Positions 1 to 8,283 are shown, counted from the stretch's first letter. The stretch: DNA of 10,187 nucleotides from Candidatus Zixiibacteriota bacterium (GCA_030628225.1 DAOVRJ010000074.1:1-10187); one strand, 5' to 3'. Made by a program: numbers and translations. Notes: generated from the letters alone by a model not told the origin.

Positions 1-103
1 AGGTCTTCCACAAAACTCGCGGAATGACCCCGAACATGGCCCCGCCGTCTATCCAGAAAGTGTTCTCGTGCAAGCTGTATAGATCAAATTCACCCAGCCG
101 CAT
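1..103 (-). CDS. MBL-fold metallo-hydrolase, N-terminal fragment (cut by window edge)
   Basis: This is an incomplete gene: only the first 34 codons are inside the window, and the frame stays open to base 1. The translation begins MRLGEFDLYSLHENTFWIDG and continues with GAMFGVIPRVLWKT. That resembles the opening of metallo-beta-lactamase-fold hydrolases, where a short beta strand is followed by a 'DGGAMFGVVP' turn. The metal-binding HxHxDH motif would lie beyond the window, so the chemistry cannot be assigned. The ATG at 101-103 is chosen because AGAGG lies 5 bases upstream on the minus strand. It sits 57 bases after the mutase small subunit with no terminator-like hairpin between, so it may be the last or next gene of the same operon. 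Family assignment rests on a short stretch and is moderately sure. Confidence 0.6.
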   Translation of the reverse strand, partial: MRLGEFDLYSLHENTFWIDGGAMFGVIPRVLWKT

Positions 104-160
104 ATCATCCTCTCATCTATTATGTCTGGTCTCAGAATATGTCCTGGAAAAAACTTATCC

Positions 161-583
161 TCAGGTCTCCTGGGCCTCCCCCATCCCTTCCCCGATGCTC
201 TGACGGATGAATTCCACGATCTCACTTGTAGCGGTCCCCGGCCCAAACATCCTGCTCACACCCATGGCCAACAGCTTTTCCCGATCCTCTTGGGGAATGA
301 TCCCACCACCACAGACCAGGATCTGCCCTTCAGCTCCCTGGTCCTTCAGCAAGCTCATCACCCTGGAAAAAATTGTGTTGTGGGCTCCGGACAGGATGCT
401 AATCCCGATGACGTCCACATCTTCCTGGATGGCCGACTCCACGATCATCTCCGGGGTCTGGCGCAGACCGACGTAGATCACCTCCATGCCGGCATCGCGC
501 AGGGCACCGGCCACGATCTTGGCTCCGCGATCGTGCCCATCCAATCCGGGTTTGGCGATGAGAACCCTGATCTTTCTCTCCAT
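161..583 (-). CDS. B12-binding small subunit of methylmalonyl-CoA mutase family acyl-CoA mutase
   Basis: This 140-residue protein is a stand-alone cobalamin-binding domain, the partner of the catalytic chain encoded just upstream. The B12 signature is complete: D15-G-H17-D-R-G20, where His17 is expected to be the lower axial ligand of cobalt; then S62-I-L64; then a glycine stretch G92-G-G94 that contacts the nucleotide tail. The fold expected is a Rossmann-like alpha/beta domain. The length matches small subunits of split mutases (isobutyryl-CoA mutase small subunits are about 136 residues). The ATG at 581-583 follows a strong GGGAGGGG site by a few bases and lies 14 bases after the large-subunit stop, so the two subunits are very likely cotranscribed. 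The stretch from the DxHxxG motif through [13 protein letters not shown] and SILSGAHNT is typical of both split methylmalonyl-CoA and isobutyryl-CoA mutases. This subunit alone does not decide the substrate. Confidence 0.93.
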   Translation of the reverse strand: MERKIRVLIAKPGLDGHDRGAKIVAGALRDAGMEVIYVGLRQTPEMIVESAIQEDVDVIGISILSGAHNTIFSRVMSLLKDQGAEGQILVCGGGIIPQEDREKLLAMGVSRMFGPGTATSEIVEFIRQSIGEGMGEAQET

Positions 584-597
584 AGCCCCTCCCGTTA

Positions 598-2264
598 TCA
601 GAAAACAGGTGGTTCCCGATACTCTCCGTATATCTCCCTGAGAACATCGCAGATCTCTCCCAGGGTGGCATAAGCTCTGACGGCCTCAAGGATTGGAGGA
701 ATAAGATTTTTATCCTTTCCGGTCGCTTCCCGAAGAGCTTTACAGGCCTTACTGACAGCCCGGCTGTCTCGCCTGGCCCGCAAGCTGCGCACTTTTTTCT
801 TCTGATCCTCCTCCATCTGCTGGTCGATGCGCAGCAGCTCGATCTCCACCTCCTCATCCTCCCGTTCGTAGCGGTTGACCCCCACCACCACCCGTTTCTC
901 TTGCTCCACGGCCTTTTGATAGGCGCTGGCGGCAGCGGCGATCTCCCTCTGGAAGAAAGCCTTTTCGATCCCGGCAATCACTCCCCCCAGAGCCTCGATC
1001 TTCCGGAAATACTCCTCGGCCCCCGCTTCCATCTCATTGGTCAGGCTCTCCACGAAGTAAGATCCGCCCAGAGGATCTATGGCGTTGACCACCCCCGTCT
1101 CATGGGCGATGATCTGCTGAGTCCGCAGGGCAATCTGAACCGCCTTCTCGGAGGGCAGGGCCAGGCTCTCATCCATGGAATTTGTGTGCAGCGATTGGGT
1201 GCCGCCGAGAACGGCCGATAGGGCCTGAAAGGCCGTGCGCACGATGTTGTTCTCGGGCTGCTGGGCGGTGAGGCTACACCCGGCCGTCTGGGTGTGGAAA
1301 CGCATCAGCCAGGAGAGGGGGTTTTTGGCGCCATATTTCCCCCTCATGGTCCGGGCCCATATCCTTCTGGCCGCTCGATACTTGGCGATTTCCTCGAAGA
1401 AATCCATGTGGGCATTGAAGAAGAAGGAGAGCCGGGGAGCAAAGACGTCCACGTCCAAACCGGCATCGATACCGGCCTGGACATAGGCAAAACCATCGGC
1501 CAGGGTGAAGGCCAATTCCTGCACGGCTGTGGACCCGGCCTCACGAATGTGGTAACCGCTTATGGAAATGGTATTCCACTTGGGAACGTGCTGAGCGCAA
1601 AACCCCATGATATCGGTAATGAGTTTCATGTGCGGAGTGGGGGGGAAGATCCATTCCTTCTGAGCGATATATTCCTTGAGGATGTCGTTCTGCAGAGTAC
1701 CCCTGAGCTTCTCGGAGGGAACACCCTGTTTCTCCCCCACGGCGATGTAAAGAGCCAGCAGAATCGCCGCCGGCGCATTGATGGTCATGGAGGTGGAGAC
1801 CTTGTCCAGGGGGATGCCATCGAAGAGAATCTCCATGTCCTCCAGAGAGTCAATGGCCACGCCGCAGCGGCCCACTTCCCCTTGAGAAAAGACGTGATCG
1901 GAATCGTACCCCATCAGAGTGGGCATGTCAAAGGCGGTGGACAGACCGGTCTGACCCCGGTCCAAAAGATACTTGAACCGCCGGTTGGTATCAGCGGCGC
2001 TCCCAAAACCGGCGAACTGCCTCATGGTCCACAGCCGCCCCCGGTACATGTTATGCCTGATTCCCCGGGTGTAGGGAAACTCACCGGGAAAACCCAGATG
2101 TCGCTGGTAATCGAATCCCGGCAAACTGCCCGGAGTGTGAAGAATATCTACGGGAATGCCGGAGATGGTGACGAAAGAATCTTCATCTCCCGACGCTTTT
2201 GCCTGGGCCTTCTCTCGCCATTGCTGTTCACCGGCAATCTCTTTTTCAGCGGGTGAATCTGCCA

Positions 2265-2265
<1 letters not shown>
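598..2265 (-). CDS. Methylmalonyl-CoA mutase family large subunit; isobutyryl-CoA mutase-type active site
   Basis: This 555-residue chain is the catalytic TIM-barrel subunit of an adenosylcobalamin-dependent acyl-CoA mutase, which catalyses a radical carbon-skeleton rearrangement of a CoA thioester in the cytoplasm. Family landmarks include FPYTRGI near residue 63, [11 protein letters not shown] at 77-87, [10 protein letters not shown] at 190-199, [10 protein letters not shown] at 235-244 and [10 protein letters not shown] at 354-363. Tyr238-His239 align with catalytic Tyr243-His244 of the Propionibacterium methylmalonyl-CoA mutase. The two residues that separate substrates are Phe84 and Gln202. 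The spacing of 118 residues matches Tyr89/Arg207 of methylmalonyl-CoA mutase and Phe80/Gln198 of isobutyryl-CoA mutase, and the identities match the latter. There is no fused B12 domain; it is the next gene. The ATG overlaps the meaB-like stop as TGATG, with AGGAG 10 bases upstream. Family membership is near certain; the substrate is inferred. Confidence 0.95.
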
Positions 2266-3243
<978 letters not shown>

Positions 3244-3260
<17 letters not shown>

Positions 3261-3783
3261 CCCGTGATCCCCTCCCCTGCCGGAAGTAATGCTTAACCTC
3301 CCTCATCTCGGTGACCAAATCGGCTGCCTCGAGGATCTCCTGGGGAGCATAGCGGCCGGTGAGGACAAGCTCCGTCTCAGCGGGCCTGTTCTCTATAAGT
3401 GCCAGCACATCCTGCAGATCAATCAGTTTAAAATGCAGCGCCACATTGATCTCGTCCAAGATCACCATGTCGTATTCGCCGCCGGATAGGATCCGGCCAG
3501 CGTGAGCCAGTCCCTCTCGAGCCAGGCGGAGGTCAATTTCCGCGGGGTTCTTTCGATCCACGAAATCGGGGCGACCGAACTGGCGAACGACGAAATTGGG
3601 CAGGTTTTCGATGGCCTTCAGCTCACCATATCCGGGGTCACCCTTCATGAACTGGACCATGTAAATTTTAAACCCGTGGCCGATGGCCCGCAAGGCCAGG
3701 CCCAGAGCAGCGGTGGTCTTTCCCTTGCCATCGCCGGTGTATACCTGAACCATGCCGGAATTGACTTTCTCTGGAGACACCAT
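3244..3783 (-). CDS. cobO: Corrinoid adenosyltransferase (CobA/CobO/BtuR family)
   Basis: This 179-residue enzyme transfers the adenosyl group of ATP to cob(I)alamin or cob(I)yrinate a,c-diamide, making the adenosyl form of B12. The P-loop GDGKGKTT is at residues 17-24, directly after the first strand VQVYT, as is usual for the CobA/CobO fold. The central ILDEIN motif is present, and the chain ends with the family-like HYFRQGRGSRDGIEH. Full length is typical. The ATG at 3781-3783 has GAGG 5 bases upstream. It lies 51 bases after recJ and overlaps meaB by 17 bases. Here the product is most likely used at once by the mutase encoded two genes downstream, so this copy probably serves cofactor supply and salvage for the mutase rather than a full B12 synthesis pathway, of which no other gene is visible. 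Confidence 0.93.
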
Positions 3784-3834
3784 CGATCCCTCTGGACGCC
3801 GGTGCAGGCGACGCCAGTTAAAAAACAGATCCCC

Positions 3835-5577
3835 TCAAATGCGACGTGAGCTATACAGGGAAGAAGTTCCCACAGCATTCACCCGCAGGTCTTTGGCCCG
3901 CAACTGCAGGGAAGTTCTCCCCTGCCACCTGTTCTCCTCCAGGACAAAGGCCACGCTCAGGTTGGGCTTACCCATCTCCAAATCGCCGAGACGCTCGCCC
4001 ATGCCGAAGGCGATGACATCCAGAACCTTCCCGTTTTGACGAACCCTGAATTTGAGGTGATTCTTGCCCACTACGCGCGGATACCCCACCACCTCCAGGT
4101 TTGAGGCCATAATGACCGGCCGCATGTTTTGCGGTCCGAAGGGAGCCAGGGTGTTCAAGGAATCCAGCAGGTCTTCACCCACCTGATCCAGTGTTGTGGA
4201 CACGTCGATCTTCAGCGAGGGAACAAGCTGCTCGGGACTCAGCTTCTCGGCGGCCAGCCCTTTCAGTTTTTCCCGAAAAACCGCCACGTTCTTGGCCTCG
4301 ATGGTCAACCCCGCGGCATACTTGTGACCACCAAAACGGGTGAGATGCTCCTGACATGCCTCCAGGGCTTCGTAGAGATTAAACCCGGCAATGCTCCGCC
4401 CTGAACCTTTGCCCTGCTCGCCATCCAGGGCGATGAGCACGGCCGGTCGATAGCACTGCTCCACGACCCGGGAGGCCACGATGCCGATGACGCCGGGATG
4501 CCATTTTTCCGAGGCCAAGACAATGGCCCTGTCGGATTCCAGATCTACAGTCTTCTGGATGAGGTCCTTGGCTTCTTCTAACATGCTTCCGTCAATGTCC
4601 TTGCGGCGGCGGTTCTCGTCGTTCAAAAAACGGGCATTCTGACGAGCTTCTTCTGCCTGCGTGGTGGTCAGCAGGGAGATGGCCCGTTGGGCATTGCCCA
4701 GCCGGCCGACAGCGTTGATTCGGGGAGCCAGCATGAAAACCACGTGTCCTGTCTGAATCTCCTCGCCCAACAGGCCGATGGTCTCCACCAGACACCTCAG
4801 GCCGATCTTGCCTGTTTTGGCCACCTGTTCCAGCCCGAATTTTGTGAGAATTCTATTTTCACCCACCATAGGAACGATGTCCGCGGCCGTGCCCATGGCC
4901 ACCAAATCCAGGTGCTCCTCCAGCTCCGAATCGTCAAACCCAAGCTTGCTGTAAAGACCCTGAGCCAGCTTGAAGGCCACCCCTACACCGGCCAGATACT
5001 TGTCCGGGTATTGATCGTCCGGCCGTTTAGGGTTCAAGATGGCCTGGGCGGAGGGCAACCGGTCCTGAACCTCGTGGTGATCGGTGATGATCACATCAAT
5101 GCCCTGTGACCTGGCCAGGTTTACCTCATCGATAGCCGTGATGCCGCAATCCACGGAAATAATCAGGGTGACGCCTCGCTCCCTGGCCTCCTGGATACCG
5201 ACGGCAGAGAGGCCATATCCCTCGCTCATCCGATTGGGCACGTAGTACGAGACGTCCGCTCCCAGGCGAGCCAAGATGAGATAGAGCACAGATGTGGCCG
5301 TGATTCCATCCACGTCGTAGTCTCCGAAGATCATGATAGGTTCCTTGTTCCTCAGAGCCTTGATAATGCGGTCCACGGCCAGCCCCATATCCTTGAAGGC
5401 GAAGGGATCATGCAAATCCTCCAGTCGCGGATGGAGAAATTCGTGCCCCTGCTCCGCCGTCTCAATCCCACGATTGAGCAAAAGACCGGCGATGATCGGG
5501 GAGATGTTCAGTTCTTTGCAGAACATTCGGAGCCGCTGGGGATCGGGCTCATCAGCGAGCTGCCAGCGCATGTTCAT
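3835..5577 (-). CDS. recJ: Single-stranded-DNA-specific exonuclease RecJ
   Basis: This 580-residue cytoplasmic 5'-3' single-strand DNA exonuclease belongs to the DHH phosphoesterase superfamily and acts in recombination and mismatch or base-excision repair. Metal-binding motifs are visible: DYDVDG at residues 86-91, DCG at 143-145 and DHH at 166-168. GVGVAFKLAQGL follows near 197-208, and further on comes the DHHA1-type segment with GGHKYAAG. The C-terminal part has the look of the RecJ OB-fold (for example NHLKFRV). Length fits the family core of about 560-580 residues. The ATG at 5575-5577 follows AAGGGGG by 10 bases; a second ATG two codons later is possible. The gene lies 47 bases after the mature end of RNase P RNA, with no terminator seen between, and 51 bases before the adenosyltransferase gene. 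It may head the operon containing the B12 genes. Confidence 0.96.
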   Translation of the reverse strand: MNMRWQLADEPDPQRLRMFCKELNISPIIAGLLLNRGIETAEQGHEFLHPRLEDLHDPFAFKDMGLAVDRIIKALRNKEPIMIFGDYDVDGITATSVLYLILARLGADVSYYVPNRMSEGYGLSAVGIQEARERGVTLIISVDCGITAIDEVNLARSQGIDVIITDHHEVQDRLPSAQAILNPKRPDDQYPDKYLAGVGVAFKLAQGLYSKLGFDDSELEEHLDLVAMGTAADIVPMVGENRILTKFGLEQVAKTGKIGLRCLVETIGLLGEEIQTGHVVFMLAPRINAVGRLGNAQRAISLLTTTQAEEARQNARFLNDENRRRKDIDGSMLEEAKDLIQKTVDLESDRAIVLASEKWHPGVIGIVASRVVEQCYRPAVLIALDGEQGKGSGRSIAGFNLYEALEACQEHLTRFGGHKYAAGLTIEAKNVAVFREKLKGLAAEKLSPEQLVPSLKIDVSTTLDQVGEDLLDSLNTLAPFGPQNMRPVIMASNLEVVGYPRVVGKNHLKFRVRQNGKVLDVIAFGMGERLGDLEMGKPNLSVAFVLEENRWQGRTSLQLRAKDLRVNAVGTSSLYSSRRI

Positions 5578-5593
5578 GAACTCAAAACCCCCT

Positions 5594-5621
5594 TTCGCAG
5601 TGAATAATTCGCGGTGAATAA
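5594..5621 (-). repeat. 14-base tandem direct repeat between RNase P RNA and recJ
   Basis: Two adjacent 14-base units, plus-strand TTCGCAGTGAATAA and TTCGCGGTGAATAA, differ at one base. They fill most of the gap between the RNase P RNA 3' strand and the recJ Shine-Dalgarno site. On the minus (transcribed) strand the units read TTATTCACYGCGAA. They could be a recent slippage duplication or sites for a processing nuclease or regulator; nothing in the window decides this. Confidence 0.7.
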
Positions 5622-5623
5622 AT

Positions 5624-6011
5624 AAACTCCGCCAAAGCAGATCTGTAAGCCGAGTTCTGTAGAGAGACAGCTCAAAGCCATCTCTCCGATGATCATCTGT
5701 CTGGGATGCGAGTTACCCCGCACCTCAAGCGACCTACCCGGAAGTTATAACGAGGCGGGTCACCTCTCCTTCCCTATTTGGTCTTGCTCCGGGTGGGGTT
5801 TGCCGTGCCGACCCAGTCACCTGGATCGCGGTGAGCTCTTACCTCGCCTTTTCACCCTTACCCCGACCGAGGTCGGGGCGGTATGTTTTCTGTGGCACTT
5901 TCCGTCAGGTCACCCTGCCTGGACGTTATCCAGCACCCTGCCCTGTGGAGCTCGGACTTTCCTCAGGTCGCATAGCGACCCGCGATCATCCGATCTGCTT
6001 TGGCGGAACTT
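5624..6011 (-). ncRNA. rnpB: RNase P RNA, bacterial type A
   Basis: This is the catalytic RNA of RNase P, which cuts the 5' leader from precursor tRNAs. Several conserved regions are readable on the minus strand. GAGGAAAGTCCGAGCTCC lies at 5964-5947, CACCCGGAGCAAGACCAAAT begins near 5797, GGGTAGGTCGCTTGAG lies around 5740-5725, CAGACAGATGATCATC around 5704-5689, and ACAGAACTCGGCTTACAG ends near 5644. Helix P4 forms between AAG-U-CCGAG (5959-5951) and CTCGGCTT (5654-5647), with the universal bulged U. Relative to E. coli it shows a compensating G-C to A-U change. P1 is a perfect 16-base pairing of 6007-5992 with 5643-5628, extendable by wobble and A-U pairs to 6011/5624; I used this to set the ends. 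A GGU in the P15 region (GGTGACC, 5764-5758) could bind the tRNA CCA end. Length is about 388 nt. The exact mature ends are estimates. Confidence 0.96.
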
Positions 6012-6028
6012 TTTCTCAGGTTTATGCT

Positions 6029-6054
6029 GTTGAACGAGCGTTCCCACGTTCAAC
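6029..6054 (-). other. Inverted repeat in the leader just upstream of RNase P RNA
   Basis: GTTGAACG and CGTTCAAC form a perfect 8-base stem around a 10-base loop, 18 bases before the predicted RNase P RNA 5' end. No T-run follows on the minus strand, so it is not a standard intrinsic terminator. It could be a hairpin in a precursor leader, a processing signal or an operator. The structure is seen directly; its role is unknown. Confidence 0.5.
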
Positions 6055-6066
6055 TACGGTATATCG

Positions 6067-6095
6067 ATTGTATCGTTGGAGACCCGGCCCCGCAA
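6067..6095 (-). promoter_or_regulatory. Possible sigma70-type promoter for RNase P RNA
   Basis: On the minus strand TTGCGG (6095-6090) is followed by a 17-base spacer and TACAAT (6072-6067). The -10 box matches the consensus at 5 of 6 positions, but the -35 box at only 3 of 6. It overlaps the last codon region of the RNase H fusion gene. Transcription would start near 6058, giving a precursor about 47 bases longer than the mature RNA and including the inverted repeat at 6029-6054. It is weak evidence, since bacterial promoter consensus in this lineage is unknown. Confidence 0.3.
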
Positions 6096-6096
6096 A

Positions 6097-7467
6097 TTAC
6101 ACCCCTCCACCTCCCCGGACTCTGATAAATTTCGCCCTCCGACGCAAATCCTCGACGCTCCTGGCCCCACAGCAGGACATGATCATGCGCAAATCATCCC
6201 CTAAATTATCCAGACCCTCCGCCAAAATCTGTGCCTGCCAAACTTTGCCGGCGGGCTGAAAAGAGACCATGGCAACATGAGCCCCGGCACCAATAGCCCT
6301 GGTGATCAGGCTGGAGGCCACCATTAGCTCCGCTGTGCCCACATCGGCCACCAGGGTGCCGCCGTGCTCCTCGACCAGGCGGGCGCAATTCCGGATGGCG
6401 GTGAACAGGGGCACTTTTAGCCCCAGGATAAAGGGCGCACCTATCTTGATCCCATCGGCCCCCGATTCCAGGATCTGTCGAGCTCCGCATGGATCGGTCA
6501 CATCTCCGGCTATTAACGATAAATCAGGGAATTTCCCCTTGACCTGAGCAATGCCCTTGATAAGCTCCGGACCGTGGCCCAAAGAGGCCTCCAGCACCAC
6601 CAGGTCAACTCCCGCCTCTACCAGGGCTGCGCATCGATCCAGAAGATCCTCGGCGGGATGAACCAAACCGCCAACCCGAAACTTCCCCTGCTCGTCCCGG
6701 CTGGAGAACATCGAGCCCGATTCGCCTTTATCAGGGCCAACTTCCTTCTTTTTCGCGGCCTTGACCTTTTTCACCGCCGCCACCTGGTCCCGGGGAAGCC
6801 TGCTGGGCCTCAGTATGGCCATACCACCCCTCAACGCCACCGCGGTGGCGAAAGATGCCGGCTCCGCGGAGGTAACGGGCGCGCTGAGCAGGGGAAATCC
6901 CAGTTGGATGCTCCCGGCTACCACGATTCCTGTTTTCACCTGCTCCGGCAGCACATCGGACCACTCCGGCAAGAGAGATACCTCATCGAGGGAAAAGGCA
7001 CCGCTCAGCAACTCGCCCGGCATCGCAGTTGAGGATTCCTCCTCTTGAGATAAGGATCTACGGAAAGCGGCCTGACGAGCCAACTGATCCGCCCGTTGAT
7101 TTTTCTCGCGGGGCACATGGCTAACCTCCAAAACCTCAAACTCTTGCTGGAGCTTCTTGGCCTTCTCAAAGTGAGGTTTCAGTCCGGCATTCTTCACTTT
7201 ATACTGGCCATTGAACTGTCTGACCAACAGCTCGCTGTCGGAGAAAATGGTCAGCCGACGCACACCGAGATCCCTGGCTTTCTCCAGAGCCAAGATCAGG
7301 GCCCGATACTCGGCCACATTGTTGGTCATCTCTCCCAGGTAGATGCTCAGGGTCTTCACCTCTCTTTGGGCAGAATCTAAAAAAACCACTCCGGCCCCGG
7401 CGTGGCCTGGATTCCCCAAGGAGGACCCATCGATGAAGGCGGTTAGCTCTCCAAATTCTCGTCCCAA
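6097..7467 (-). CDS. RNase HI fused to a degenerate IMP dehydrogenase-like domain
   Basis: This is a 456-residue two-domain protein. Residues 8-135 are RNase HI, which cuts the RNA strand of RNA-DNA hybrids. The DEDD residues are all present: Asp13 in FIDGSSLGNPG, Glu53 in NNVAEYRAL, Asp77 in FSDSELLV and Asp127 in RADQLA. The basic protrusion of E. coli RNase HI appears absent. After a polar linker (136-175), residues 180-451 track IMPDH/GMP reductase: FPLLSAPVTSAEPASFATAVALRGG, VEAGVDLVVLEASLGHG, GADGIKIG, VADVGTAE and a C-terminal CGARSVEDLRRRAKFIRV. The catalytic cysteine loop (normally GPGSICTTR) is replaced by GAPFILGLK at 343-351, and no CBS pair or recognisable active-site flap is seen. 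It is probably not an IMP dehydrogenase. The TTG start at 7467 is chosen because GGGAG lies 9 bases upstream; it overlaps the preceding gene by 25 bases. The fusion is seen in one uninterrupted frame. Confidence 0.85.
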   Translation of the reverse strand: MGREFGELTAFIDGSSLGNPGHAGAGVVFLDSAQREVKTLSIYLGEMTNNVAEYRALILALEKARDLGVRRLTIFSDSELLVRQFNGQYKVKNAGLKPHFEKAKKLQQEFEVLEVSHVPREKNQRADQLARQAAFRRSLSQEEESSTAMPGELLSGAFSLDEVSLLPEWSDVLPEQVKTGIVVAGSIQLGFPLLSAPVTSAEPASFATAVALRGGMAILRPSRLPRDQVAAVKKVKAAKKKEVGPDKGESGSMFSSRDEQGKFRVGGLVHPAEDLLDRCAALVEAGVDLVVLEASLGHGPELIKGIAQVKGKFPDLSLIAGDVTDPCGARQILESGADGIKIGAPFILGLKVPLFTAIRNCARLVEEHGGTLVADVGTAELMVASSLITRAIGAGAHVAMVSFQPAGKVWQAQILAEGLDNLGDDLRMIMSCCGARSVEDLRRRAKFIRVRGGGGV

Positions 7468-8159
7468 TACAGTATTCTCCCACAGTTCTCACAGGTCAAA
7501 ATGCTGTCGGTTCTGCGCACCTCCTGAATCTTTTGGGGTGGCAGGGTCTTGAAACAACCCCCGCAAGCCCTCTTGCGGATGGGCACGATGGCCAGGCCGT
7601 TCTTCCCCTTCCTGATGCGCTCATAGGCGGCCAGTAACCTCCCCTCCAGCCGCACCGTCACGTTCTTGCGATGATCTTGCTGTATGGCCAGCCTATCCTC
7701 GATGGAAGACAGATCAATCTCCAGCTGCTCCCATTTGGGGACGTTCTGCACCTTCAGCGTTTCCAACTCTTGGCGACGTTCCTCCAGCGTTTCAGTTAGC
7801 TCCTCCGAGGTGGTCATGATATTCAGGATACTTTCCTCGTACTCCGAAATGCTGGCTTTCTGAACATCGATCTCCGTCTGGATGGCATCATATTCGCGAT
7901 TAGTTTTAATTCTGTTCAGCTGCTGCTGGTATTTTTTCAACCGGTCCTGAGCCGTCTCCAATCCCAGCTCCTGCTCCCTTTTTTCCTTCTCCAGCTGGGC
8001 CAATTTGGCCTGGCCATCGGCGATGTTGTCATCCAGGTCCTGAACCTGTTTTTTCAATGTCTCAATTTCCGCTGGCAGGTCAATCTTGGAGTGGTTCAGC
8101 TGATCGACCTTCTGATCGATCTCCTGAATCTTTATTAGCATCTTCAGCGTCTCACGCAT
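7443..8159 (-). CDS. C4-type zinc-ribbon coiled-coil protein (DUF164/COG1579, CT398-like)
   Basis: This 238-residue protein consists of a long charged coiled coil (about residues 5-170, rich in Glu, Lys, Gln and Leu) followed by a zinc ribbon. The ribbon cysteines are CxxC at about 199/202 (CGGC) and CxxC at about 223/226 (CENC), spaced as in the COG1579 family. Its biochemical role is not established; nucleic-acid or protein binding is usually supposed. I chose the ATG at 8157-8159, which has GAGG 9 bases upstream, over an in-frame TTG two codons earlier that would sit too close to that site. The stop lies 25 bases inside the RNase H fusion gene, so the two are translationally coupled. Family members are also next to an RNase H gene in actinobacteria (Rv2229c beside Rv2228c of M. 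tuberculosis, from memory), which suggests a shared function. Confidence 0.88.
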   Translation of the reverse strand: MRETLKMLIKIQEIDQKVDQLNHSKIDLPAEIETLKKQVQDLDDNIADGQAKLAQLEKEKREQELGLETAQDRLKKYQQQLNRIKTNREYDAIQTEIDVQKASISEYEESILNIMTTSEELTETLEERRQELETLKVQNVPKWEQLEIDLSSIEDRLAIQQDHRKNVTVRLEGRLLAAYERIRKGKNGLAIVPIRKRACGGCFKTLPPQKIQEVRRTDSILTCENCGRILYWDENLES

Positions 8160-8250
8160 AGGCAATATCCTCAGATAAAAAGGGCCTCAACAAAACCTGC
8201 ATCGACCTTAACCTTTGAGCGCCCGGGTTAGAAAGGGCCTTAAAGCAAAA

Positions 8251-8283
8251 GAAGGGGTGCACCAAACAGAGGTGCACCCCTTT
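8251..8283 (-). terminator. Intrinsic terminator-like hairpin
   Basis: AAGGGGTGCACC (8252-8263) and GGTGCACCCCTT (8271-8282) form a perfect 12-base stem around a 7-base loop. On the minus strand the stem is followed by CTTTTGCTTT, an acceptable U-rich tail, so it probably ends transcription of the right-edge gene, whose stop is about 220 bases upstream. The plus-strand tail is shorter (TTTAAG), and no plus-strand gene reads into it. Confidence 0.7.

Noticed and set aside
122-673. A 183-codon plus-strand frame
   Set aside because: It is antisense to the mutase small subunit, which has an intact B12-binding signature.
1294-2256. A 320-codon plus-strand open frame
   Set aside because: It lies exactly opposite the mutase large subunit, whose translation matches a known family throughout; the plus-strand translation has no recognisable domain.
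5689-6259. Overlapping plus-strand frames of 114 and 142 codons
   Set aside because: They cover the RNase P RNA, whose conserved helices explain the sequence, and the end of the RNase H fusion gene on the other strand.
6097-6930. A functional guaB/IMP dehydrogenase domain
   Set aside because: The catalytic cysteine loop is missing and other ligand residues are changed, so an active IMP dehydrogenase is unlikely.
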